Below, piece after piece: positions 24,895 through 32,149 of a stretch of 32,817 nt of DNA. Source of the DNA: Thermomicrobiaceae bacterium (GTDB lineage Bacteria; Chloroflexota; Chloroflexia; Thermomicrobiales; Thermomicrobiaceae); the NCBI GenBank assembly GCA_007133615.1, contig SLMJ01000099.1, positions 1-32,817 on the forward strand. Reading direction: 5' to 3'. The position numbers and the translations under genes are program-made. The notes under the pieces were generated by a model, which ran no database searches, had not been told where the DNA came from, and worked only from the letters and a program-made list of their open reading frames with translations. How positions within the stretch are numbered: position 1 is the stretch's first letter; each line of letters opens with the position of its first letter.

Positions 24895-25026
24895 CTGTAT
24901 CCCCTGCGCGCATCGGTGCATACCTGTGGCTATCGCACCGACCCGGTCGATCGTGTACTTCAGTTCGGAAGTGTTCGTCGTTTAGCGGTATTTATCGAGG
25001 AGGAGACAGTTACACATGGCGGATAA
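24895..25026 (+). other. Leader frame resembling that of the first cassette
   Basis: Behind TGAGGAGG (24883-24890), a frame open for 43 codons starts at CTG 24895 and overlaps the start of the solute-binding gene. Its first part reads YP and later TCGYRTDP, like YP and TCRYQADS in the first leader. CTG is a poor start codon, so coding is uncertain; the block may instead be a conserved RNA element. Confidence 0.25.
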
Positions 25027-26968
25027 ACGTGCATTGTCGGCACTGACCAGCGACGTGTTGCAAGGACGCATCGGGCGTCGGGATCTGCTGAAACGAGCCG
25101 CGGTTCTGGGCATCGCAGCCCCCACTCTGGCCAGTCTCCTTGCCGCCTGTGAGGATGATGACGGCGATGAAGAGGAAGCTGCTGCAGAAGAGCCCGATAC
25201 CGACGACGAAGACGAAGAACCTGATGAAGTAGACGACGAGGAAGACGAACTCGACGACCTCGAAGTGGACGACGCCGACGTTCCCGAAGATGCGGAGATC
25301 GATCTGGAAGAGGTCGACGATGTTGCTCGTGAACGAACGCTCTTCCTGCGCTGGGGCGGTCAGGAAGGTCGCTTTGTCGACCACGAACTCTGGAATGGGT
25401 ACGCCATCGGCGCCAACCACCAGAACGGCCTCGGAATTCTTTATGAGCCCCTCGCCTTCTACAGTGCTTTCGCCGACGAAACGATTCCCTGGCTTGCCGA
25501 AGACTGGGAATACAATGATGACTCGACCGAACTCACGATCAATCTCCGGCAGGGGATTGAATGGAGTGACGGCGAACCATTCAATGCCGATGACGTTGCG
25601 TTCACGATTAACCACCTGAACGAGATCGGCGCCGAGGTTCGCTGGGGTGTCGACGTTCAGCAATTCGTCAACAACGCCGAAGCAGTCGATGACCACACCG
25701 TCGTCGTCACCTTTGACGTTCCTGCGCCGCGCTTCATGTTCTTCATGACATACAAGTACGACATCGGACTCTACATGATTCCGCGACACATCTACGAAGG
25801 CGAAGACTGGAGCACCTTCACGTGCTTCGATGTCGACGCCGGCCTGCCGGTTACCACCGGACCGTGGGAAGTCGTCTTCTCATCTCCTGAGCAGAAGATC
25901 ATCGATCGCCGCGACTCGTGGTGGGCTGTTGACCAGGGCCTCGTTGATGACCTCCCGCGGGTCGAGCGAGTGGTGTATCTGCCGTTCGGCGATGAAACGG
26001 GCGTCGCTCAGCAGCTCATCTCGAACCAGATCGACTGTTCACTGGACCTGCGACCGCTAACCATTGAGCGCGTCATGCAGGACAACCCGAATATCATCAC
26101 TCACACCGGAACCGAACCGCCGTTTGGTTATGTTGACTGGTGGCCGACGTCGCTGTTCATTAACCACGAAGTCTCACCGTACGATGAAGTCGACGTTCGC
26201 TGGGCGATCAGCAAGTACATCGATCGTGACCAGATTATCGAAGTCGGCTATGCCGGCGCCGGATCTGTTTGGCCGCTTCCGCTGCCGTCCTATCCCGGCC
26301 TTCAGCCGTTCATCGACGAGGTGGAGGACCTCCTCGAAGAGAACGACACGCTGGAATACAACCCCGAAGAGGGTGACCAGCTTATGGAAGCAGCCGGCTT
26401 CGAGAAAAATGGCAACGGCTTCTGGGAGCGAGATGGCGAAGTCTTCGAGATCACCATCAACGGCTGGACAATCTTCAACGACATCGGCCCGATTGTCGTG
26501 GAGCAACTGCGCCAGGCCGGGTTCGACGCCGAGTACGCCAACCCACCGGACTGGGCGGACATGCTCCAGCAGGGGAACTACGAGGCAGGATTCAACGGTC
26601 ACGGAGGTAGTGTCAGCGGTGACCCGTACTTCACCCTCCGCTTGTTCCAGAGCACAACAACAGTCTCACCTGCCGGGCACCAGACTAACTTCACTCGCTG
26701 GGTCAACGATGAGTACGACGAAATCGTTGACGAGATGGCAGTTACGCCGCTCGACGACGAGGAAGCACTCATGGATCTCTGGCGCCGGGCAATGGAGATC
26801 TGGATTCCGGAACTTCCGAACATCCCGATCCAGGAGTGGTATCACCGAATTCCGATGAACCAGACGTTCTGGACTGGTTGGCCGGATGAGAACGACCCGT
26901 ATGTCAACGGCGCTTTCTGGCACCTGACCTTCCAGCTCGTTCTGAATGAACTGGACCCGGCTCAGTAA
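25016..26968 (+). CDS. Family 5 extracellular solute-binding lipoprotein (second copy)
   Basis: A 650-residue paralogue of the protein encoded at 20499. The signal has GRRDLLKRAAVLGIA and a lipobox with C45 (SLLAAC); residues 46-103 form an even more acidic tether with 39 Asp/Glu in 58 positions. The folded part is aligned almost without gaps and keeps long stretches, such as LFLRWGGQEGRFVDHELWNG and the ending PYVNGAFWHLTFQLVLNELDPAQ. Differences gather in surface parts and near the presumed ligand cleft, so the ligands may be related but not identical. GAGGAGGAG stands before ATG 25016. The tether may keep the binding protein away from a crowded cell surface. Confidence 0.93.
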   Translation: MADKRALSALTSDVLQGRIGRRDLLKRAAVLGIAAPTLASLLAACEDDDGDEEEAAAEEPDTDDEDEEPDEVDDEEDELDDLEVDDADVPEDAEIDLEEVDDVARERTLFLRWGGQEGRFVDHELWNGYAIGANHQNGLGILYEPLAFYSAFADETIPWLAEDWEYNDDSTELTINLRQGIEWSDGEPFNADDVAFTINHLNEIGAEVRWGVDVQQFVNNAEAVDDHTVVVTFDVPAPRFMFFMTYKYDIGLYMIPRHIYEGEDWSTFTCFDVDAGLPVTTGPWEVVFSSPEQKIIDRRDSWWAVDQGLVDDLPRVERVVYLPFGDETGVAQQLISNQIDCSLDLRPLTIERVMQDNPNIITHTGTEPPFGYVDWWPTSLFINHEVSPYDEVDVRWAISKYIDRDQIIEVGYAGAGSVWPLPLPSYPGLQPFIDEVEDLLEENDTLEYNPEEGDQLMEAAGFEKNGNGFWERDGEVFEITINGWTIFNDIGPIVVEQLRQAGFDAEYANPPDWADMLQQGNYEAGFNGHGGSVSGDPYFTLRLFQSTTTVSPAGHQTNFTRWVNDEYDEIVDEMAVTPLDDEEALMDLWRRAMEIWIPELPNIPIQEWYHRIPMNQTFWTGWPDENDPYVNGAFWHLTFQLVLNELDPAQ

Positions 26969-26980
26969 TCAGCGAACAGG

Positions 26981-27005
26981 CCGGGGGAACTGCGGGTTCC
27001 CCCGG
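26981..27005 (+). promoter_or_regulatory. Intercistronic hairpin after the second solute-binding gene
   Basis: CCGGGGGAAC and GTTCCCCCGG form a perfect 10-bp stem with loop TGCGG, followed by TTCTTT. It has the same position as the hairpin at 22450-22481 but a different sequence, so the structure is what is kept. It may act as a weak terminator or mRNA-protecting element. Confidence 0.6.
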
Positions 27006-27177
27006 TTCTTTAGGCAACGTTGGAATCGACGCAACTGCACGCATCTGCGCTCCGGCAACACTGTTCCCCGGTCTCCGGCCGGCAGACACAACTGCCAGAG
27101 CGATTTGCATAACCAGGTCAACCGGCTGTTCCCGCTGGCGTGAATGGCGAACGTTCAACCGAGAGTTGAGGGCCCCA

Positions 27178-28182
27178 GTGCGTTTGGATTACGTTATACG
27201 GCGAGTGTTTCTTTTCGTCGTGATCACGTGGCTCGCCGCCACGTTGAACTTCTTCCTTCCTCGAATCTCCGGCCAGGACCCTGTGCGAGAGAAGCTTCTC
27301 CAACAGGCGATGTCCGGTGGGTATGTGCATACGGGTATGGAAGAAATGGTCGCTTCGTATGAGCAGAAGTTCGGGCTGGATCAACCCCTCTGGTCGCAGT
27401 ACATTACCTATCTTGGCCAGATGGCTCGGCTGGACTTCGGCTACTCGATTGCCAACTACCCCCGGACCGTCTGGGCAATCCTCGGCGAATCGGTGCCCTG
27501 GACTGTCGGACTGTTGCTTACCAGCACAGTTCTGGCATTTGCAATCGGCACGGTCCTCGGTGCGCTACTGGCGTGGCCGCGAGCAAACAAGATCGTACAC
27601 GTCCTGTTCCCGCCACTGTTGACGCTATCGGCGATCCCGTACTTCCTGCTTGGCCTTGTGCTCATCTACATCTTCGCCTTCCAGTTGAACTGGTTGCCGT
27701 TGTTCGGTGGCTATACTGCCGGGTCGTTCCCGGAGTTCAGTTGGTCCCACGCGATAGATATTCTGAGACACTCGTTGCTGCCGGCGCTATCGATCCTGCT
27801 TTCGTCACTGGGATTCTGGGCGCTCGGCATGCGGGGCATGATGGTGACCGTCCAGGGTGAAGACTATATGACCTACGCTGAAGCGATGGGGATGAAGAAT
27901 CGCACACTGTTCTTCCACTACGCCATTCGCAACGCGCTCCTGCCGCAGACAACGCAGCTAGGCCTGGCGCTCTCGACGATCTTGTCCGGCGCAATCCTGG
28001 TCGAGGTGATCTTCAGCTATCCGGGCATCGGTACGGTGCTCTATCAGGCGATCCGCCAGTTCGATTACTTCCTGCTGCAGGGGATCATCTTCACGATCGT
28101 CGTCGGTGTGACGTTGGCGACGCTGATTCTCGATCTAATCTATCCGATTCTCGATCCGAGAATCTCGTACGGCCGACAGTAG
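27178..28182 (+). CDS. dppB: ABC transporter permease, DppB-like (second copy)
   Basis: A 334-residue permease closely matching the first copy: the opening RLDYVIRRVFLFVVITWLAA, the periplasmic-side ISGQDPVREKLLQQAMSGG and the coupling loop YAEAMGMKNRTLFFHYAIRNALLP. GTG 27178, after GAGGG, gives the same length as the first copy, whereas the track's TTG 27166 adds four residues. The C-terminal end DLIYPILDPRISYGRQ is kept. The strong conservation of both the coupling loops and the pore helices suggests that both copies dock onto the same ATPases. Confidence 0.92.
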   Translation: MRLDYVIRRVFLFVVITWLAATLNFFLPRISGQDPVREKLLQQAMSGGYVHTGMEEMVASYEQKFGLDQPLWSQYITYLGQMARLDFGYSIANYPRTVWAILGESVPWTVGLLLTSTVLAFAIGTVLGALLAWPRANKIVHVLFPPLLTLSAIPYFLLGLVLIYIFAFQLNWLPLFGGYTAGSFPEFSWSHAIDILRHSLLPALSILLSSLGFWALGMRGMMVTVQGEDYMTYAEAMGMKNRTLFFHYAIRNALLPQTTQLGLALSTILSGAILVEVIFSYPGIGTVLYQAIRQFDYFLLQGIIFTIVVGVTLATLILDLIYPILDPRISYGRQ

Positions 28183-28198
28183 ACAGGGGCACCCAATA

Positions 28199-29038
28199 AT
28201 GTGGAGATATCTCCGTCGAAACAAGATTCTTCTGGTCGGTCTGTTCCTGATCGGTTTCCTCGCGGTTTTTACGATCGCCGGATACCTGTTCTGGGATGTC
28301 CAGATGTACCGTCCACTCTCGGCTCCAGCGAACCAGTCGCCGTCGTGGGATCATCCCTTCGGAACAGACCGACAGGGGCGTGATCTCCTCGCAACCATCA
28401 TCGCAGGGACGCCTTTGACGCTCTATATCGGCGTTCTTGCAGGTGCAATCGGCGTCACAGTCGGTACGGTGCTGGCACTCGTCTCTGCCTACTACGGTGG
28501 CTTCTGGGACACCATAATTCGTGGAATTGTTGACGTTGGACTAACAATCCCGGCGCTTCTCGTTCTTATCCTGATTGCGGTGTCGATTCAGGGAGGACTA
28601 TCCGTAACGATGATGGCCGTTGTGGTCGCCTCGTTATCCTGGCTCTGGCCCACCAGAACCATCCGTTCTCAGGTGCTCTCGATCAAAGAGCGCGCCTACG
28701 TACAGATCGCGAAACTCTCTGGTACGAGCGGCCTCGGGGTGATCATCAAGGAGCTACTTCCGAACCTGTTGCCATATATCCTTGCAACGTTCGTTGGTTC
28801 CACAGCCGCAGCAATTCTCGCCTCGGTTGGACTGGAAGTACTCGGCCTCGGACCGATGGATTCACCGACGCTGGGAATGACAATCTACTGGGTTCAGTTC
28901 AACGCCGCGCTCCTGCATGGTATGTGGTGGTGGTTCCTGCCGCCGATCATCGTGATTATCATGCTGTTCGTTGGCCTCTTCGCAACCTCGGTTGGACTTG
29001 ACGAGCTTGCGAACCCGCGTACTCGACGAGCCGTCTAA
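28199..29038 (+). CDS. dppC: ABC transporter permease, DppC-like (second copy)
   Basis: A 279-residue permease about 90% identical by eye to the copy at 23660. HPFGTDRQGRDLL and YVQIAKLSGTSGLGVIIKELLPN are unchanged or nearly so. It starts 16 bases after the DppB-like gene. Changes fall mostly in the first helix and in one external loop (GGFWDTIIRG against GGVPDTLIRG). A hairpin follows the stop within 30 bases, before the dipeptidase gene. Confidence 0.92.
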   Translation: MWRYLRRNKILLVGLFLIGFLAVFTIAGYLFWDVQMYRPLSAPANQSPSWDHPFGTDRQGRDLLATIIAGTPLTLYIGVLAGAIGVTVGTVLALVSAYYGGFWDTIIRGIVDVGLTIPALLVLILIAVSIQGGLSVTMMAVVVASLSWLWPTRTIRSQVLSIKERAYVQIAKLSGTSGLGVIIKELLPNLLPYILATFVGSTAAAILASVGLEVLGLGPMDSPTLGMTIYWVQFNAALLHGMWWWFLPPIIVIIMLFVGLFATSVGLDELANPRTRRAV

Positions 29039-29065
29039 CGCTCACACGCTTCAAACGCACAGCCG

Positions 29066-29102
29066 GGCAGACGGCGACTCCCTTGCAGGGTCGCCGTTTG
29101 CC
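29066..29102 (+). terminator. Hairpin after the second cassette, possible terminator
   Basis: GGCAGACGGCGAC and GTCGCCGTTTGCC form a 13-bp stem with one G-U pair and an 11-base loop. A T-tract is missing (TGTCCTCG), so it may only slow or partly end transcription before the dipeptidase gene. Confidence 0.55.
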
Positions 29103-29211
29103 TGTCCTCGCGGGCATTCTTGCCGATTACCCGCGCTTGACGCATTCATGCGCCTGCCTGATGATCCAGTGGATTGAGTCGCAGATCGTTAGGACAGGGA
29201 GTAACACGCGA

Positions 29212-30312
29212 ATGGCTTCGAATGGGTTTCCGCCAATCTTCGATGGGCACAACGACACGATTCTCAGCCTGACCGGAAAAGGGTTCAACCCGTTGCCCGG
29301 TGGTCGATCGTTTTTCGAAGAGACTGACAACGGACACATCGATCTGCCGCGTGCAAAGCGCGGCGGTCTGGGTGGAGGGTTCTTTGCTGTCTTCATTCGC
29401 CCACCGGAGCAGGAGCCCGACGAAAATGACGACGCCGAGAACGCGATCGACCGAACCACACGCCAGTTCAATCCCTCCGGCGGCTGGCCTGAACCGATGG
29501 CGATGGACTACGCACAGTCGAAAGCGCTGGAACTTACCGGCCGCCTGATCCGGATCGCCGACGAATCGAACGGTGCGTGCAAGGTTGTTCACTCCGCGGC
29601 CGAGGTCGAGCAATGCATGAAGGACGGTACGTTCGCCATCCTGCTGCATTTCGAAGGGACGGACCAGCTGGACCCCGATGGGTTTGCGCTCGATGTCTTC
29701 CACAAGGCCGGTGTACAGTCGGTCGGTCTGACTCACTTCCGCAAGAACCGGTATGCCGAGGGAGTTCCGATGACGTTCCCGAGTTCCCCGGACACCGGCG
29801 AAGGTTTGACCGAAGAAGGCAAAGAACTTGTCCGCCAGTGCAATGCCCGCAACATCCTGGTCGATGTCTCTCACATTACGGAAAAGGGCTTCTGGGACGT
29901 CGCAAATGTGACTGACGCCCCGATTGTCGCAACGCATTCGAACGCCTGGGAGGTCGCCAACGCACCGCGAAACCTGACCGACAAGCAACTCGATGCGATT
30001 AAGGAGAGTCGTGGAATCGTGGGGCTCAATTTCCACGTCGGCTTCCTCCGCAACGATGGACAGGTCGATACCAACACCCCGCTTTCGGTCATGGCCGATC
30101 ACCTGGATTACATGGTTGAGCGCATGGGCATTGATTGTGTTGCACTCGGCTCAGACTACGATGGCGCGATCGTCCCGGATGATGTGAGCGATTCCTCGAA
30201 GCTTCCGAACTTGATGAAAGCGCTGCAGGATCGCGGTTATGACAACGAAGCGCTGGAGAAGATCGCAAACCGGAACTGGGTCCGCGTTCTTCGAGAAACC
30301 TGGGGAAGCTAG
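29212..30312 (+). CDS. Membrane-dipeptidase family (M19) zinc hydrolase
   Basis: A 366-residue TIM-barrel metal-dependent hydrolase of the renal dipeptidase family, which cleaves dipeptides including D-amino acid ones and sometimes beta-lactams. Metal ligands are visible: H13-N-D15 in FDGHNDTILSL, the bridging Glu in LLHFEGTDQ, and two His in VDVSHITEKGFWDV and VATHSNAWEVANAPRNLTD; the late catalytic-site Asp lies in LGSDYDGAIVPDD. ATG 29212 is chosen, since the track's start 29083 lies inside the preceding hairpin and its extra residues are unlike the family. There is no signal peptide, so the enzyme is cytosolic and could process imported dipeptides brought in by the upstream transporters. 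Confidence 0.9.
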   Translation: MASNGFPPIFDGHNDTILSLTGKGFNPLPGGRSFFEETDNGHIDLPRAKRGGLGGGFFAVFIRPPEQEPDENDDAENAIDRTTRQFNPSGGWPEPMAMDYAQSKALELTGRLIRIADESNGACKVVHSAAEVEQCMKDGTFAILLHFEGTDQLDPDGFALDVFHKAGVQSVGLTHFRKNRYAEGVPMTFPSSPDTGEGLTEEGKELVRQCNARNILVDVSHITEKGFWDVANVTDAPIVATHSNAWEVANAPRNLTDKQLDAIKESRGIVGLNFHVGFLRNDGQVDTNTPLSVMADHLDYMVERMGIDCVALGSDYDGAIVPDDVSDSSKLPNLMKALQDRGYDNEALEKIANRNWVRVLRETWGS

Positions 30313-30400
30313 CAGTAACCGGGGCATTCAGATTGCTGAGTATCAGGCAAGGGAAGCGTCGTACGGCTAATGCCGCTGGCTCCGAATCTGGAGGACAGTT

Positions 30401-30835
30401 ATGAGTTTGACGCCGCGACATGGAAGACAGGACATCGAAACGATGCGGGATCGTCTGGATCGCCTCCTCGGCGAGGTTGGCGGCCGGACCTGGGAACTGC
30501 TCGAGCGAAGTATGCCGGTTGACGTCTACGAATCAGAAACCGAGGTGGTCGTTACTGCGTCGGTTCCAGGCGTCGAGTCAGAAAAGCTCGATATTCAGTA
30601 CTCTGATGGACTGCTCACAATTCGGGCATCGTCCGAAGAGGAAGAAGAAAAGCAGGAAGGGACCTGGCACGTTCGTGAGCGGCGATCGGGTGTCAGTGAG
30701 CGGACAGTGCCGATACCGCGCTCGGCCGATGTGGATCGTGCCGACGCAACACTCGATAACGGCGTCCTCAGAATCCGGTTCCCGGTTGCCGAGCAGTCGG
30801 ATCGTCGCCGGATTCAGATCAACACCGGGCGGTAA
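30401..30835 (+). CDS. hsp20: Small heat-shock protein (Hsp20/alpha-crystallin family)
   Basis: A 144-residue ATP-independent chaperone. The alpha-crystallin domain (about 38-130) starts MPVDVYESETEVVVTASVPGV and ends with the ATLDNGVLRIRFP signature strand. The C-terminus has an I-x-I type motif (RIQI), used for oligomer assembly. The N-terminal region is a short amphipathic helix with DRLDRLLGEVG. The ribosome site GGAGGACAG lies just before ATG. No CIRCE or similar operator is visible in the 88-base gap upstream. It appears to be a stand-alone gene closed by a strong terminator. Confidence 0.95.
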   Translation: MSLTPRHGRQDIETMRDRLDRLLGEVGGRTWELLERSMPVDVYESETEVVVTASVPGVESEKLDIQYSDGLLTIRASSEEEEEKQEGTWHVRERRSGVSERTVPIPRSADVDRADATLDNGVLRIRFPVAEQSDRRRIQINTGR

Positions 30836-30870
30836 CCCGGCGCCCGACGATTCTGATACGCACCCTCACT

Positions 30871-30908
30871 CCCCGGCAACGGTGTGACCCGTTGCCGGGG
30901 ATCTGTTT
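30871..30908. terminator. Strong terminator after Hsp20
   Basis: CCCCGGCAACGG and CCGTTGCCGGGG form a perfect 12-bp stem with loop TGTGAC, followed by ATCTGTTT. It stands between convergent genes and may serve both. Confidence 0.85.
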
Positions 30909-30927
30909 GGCTCCTTTGATCAGTTGA

Positions 30928-31983
30928 TTACAACGCAGCAATCACGGCATCACCAACCTCGGTTGTCGATGCATTGCCTCCCAGATCACCCGTGAGCGCA
31001 TTCCCGTCTGCGCATACTTTTTCGAGTGCCGAGATGATCCGTTCGGCAGACCCCGGCTCCCCGAGTTGATCGAGCATCATTGCGCCAGCCCAGATTGTTC
31101 CCATCGGGTTGGCGATTCCCCGTCCGGCGATGTCGGGAGCACTTCCGTGCACCGGTTCGAACAGCGACGGTACATCCGGGTCTGCCGCAATGTTTGCGCT
31201 CGGCGGCAAGCCAAGACTCCCCATCAACGCGCCGCCCAGATCGGTGAGAATGTCGGCAAACAGGTTACTTCCGACCACGACATCGAATGTCTCCGGCTTC
31301 GTTATCATCGCTGCGGCGGCGGCGTCGACCAGTAAGGAGGTCACTTCAACGTCGGGGTAGTCGCCAGCGACCTCATTCACGACGTCGTCCCAGAAGGGCA
31401 TGCCGTACTGCATTGCATTGGATTTGGTGATACTCGTCAGGTGCTTGCGACGGCGCTGCGCCTGATCGAACGCATATCGAACCACACGTTCGACGTTAAA
31501 GCGCGAAAAGACTGAGGTCTGCAGCGCAACTTCGTGTTCGGTACCCTGGTGGACCCTGCCGCCCGCTCCGGCATATTCACCTTCCGTATTCTCGCGAATG
31601 AAGAGCATGTCCACGTCGGCCGGCCCCTTGTCCCGAAGCGGACCGCGAATTCCCTGGAACAGTCGAACCGGCCGGACATTCACGTGCAGATCAAACTGCT
31701 TTCGAATCGGCAGGAGCAACCCCCACAACGTGATGTAGTCGGGGACGTCTGGCGGATCGCCTACTGCTCCGAGGTAGATGGAATCAAACGCGCGGAGCTG
31801 ATCGAGACCGTCGTCCGGCATCATCCGTCCGTGCTCGCGGTAGTAGTCGGAGCTCCAGGGAAGGGCAACCCAATCAATCTCGGCCGCATCTCCGAGTGCT
31901 GTCTCGATGACCTTCTGACCGATCGGGATCACTTCCTTGCCGATACCGTCTCCGGCGATAACCGCAACTCGATAACGTGCCAT
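30928..31983 (-). CDS. Tartrate/D-malate dehydrogenase-type decarboxylating dehydrogenase
   Basis: A 351-residue member of the isocitrate/isopropylmalate dehydrogenase family. The opening AVIAGDGIGKEVIP, the LPWSSDYYREHGRMMPDDGL segment and IRENTEGEYAGAGGRVHQGT are closer to tartrate/D-malate dehydrogenases than to LeuB. Metal and substrate residues lie in ITKSNAMQYGMPFWDDV, GSNLFADILTDLGGAL and FEPVHGSAPDIAGRGIANP. Such enzymes oxidise a 2-hydroxy acid and release CO2 with NAD and a divalent metal. No leucine genes are nearby, and sugar-acid genes lie in the same window, so a catabolic role is favoured. ATG 31983 follows AAGGGGCG. True isopropylmalate activity is not excluded. Confidence 0.85.
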   Translation of the reverse strand: MARYRVAVIAGDGIGKEVIPIGQKVIETALGDAAEIDWVALPWSSDYYREHGRMMPDDGLDQLRAFDSIYLGAVGDPPDVPDYITLWGLLLPIRKQFDLHVNVRPVRLFQGIRGPLRDKGPADVDMLFIRENTEGEYAGAGGRVHQGTEHEVALQTSVFSRFNVERVVRYAFDQAQRRRKHLTSITKSNAMQYGMPFWDDVVNEVAGDYPDVEVTSLLVDAAAAAMITKPETFDVVVGSNLFADILTDLGGALMGSLGLPPSANIAADPDVPSLFEPVHGSAPDIAGRGIANPMGTIWAGAMMLDQLGEPGSAERIISALEKVCADGNALTGDLGGNASTTEVGDAVIAAL

Positions 31984-32074
31984 TAATTCGCCCCTTCAAC
32001 CTCTCCCTTGCGTAACTCTCCGGCCCAGCATAGCGGTTTTCGCAGCATTCCGCGACCACCCGGAGCCGGACCTG

Positions 32075-32102
32075 TTGACATTTCCAGAAACAACGTGCTA
32101 AT
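32075..32102 (+). promoter_or_regulatory. Possible promoter of the RraA-like gene
   Basis: TTGACA (32075-32080) and GCTAAT (32097-32102) are 16 bases apart in the divergent region between the dehydrogenase and the RraA-like gene. The -35 is perfect; the -10 matches 4 of 6. Confidence 0.45.
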
Positions 32103-32149
32103 TGAGGCGAACGCGCATCGACGGAAGAATATCGAGAGGGGTTACCCGG

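Noticed and set aside
25010-25789. 259-residue ORF on the - strand
   Set aside because: Shadow of the second binding protein; its hydrophobic Val/Phe run is simply the complement of the acidic tether, not a membrane protein.
26064-26858. 264-residue ORF on the + strand
   Set aside because: Out-of-frame reading of the second binding protein; Ser/Arg-rich with no domain.
29146-30102. 318-residue ORF on the - strand
   Set aside because: Antisense shadow of the M19 dipeptidase, which holds every metal ligand in the + frame.
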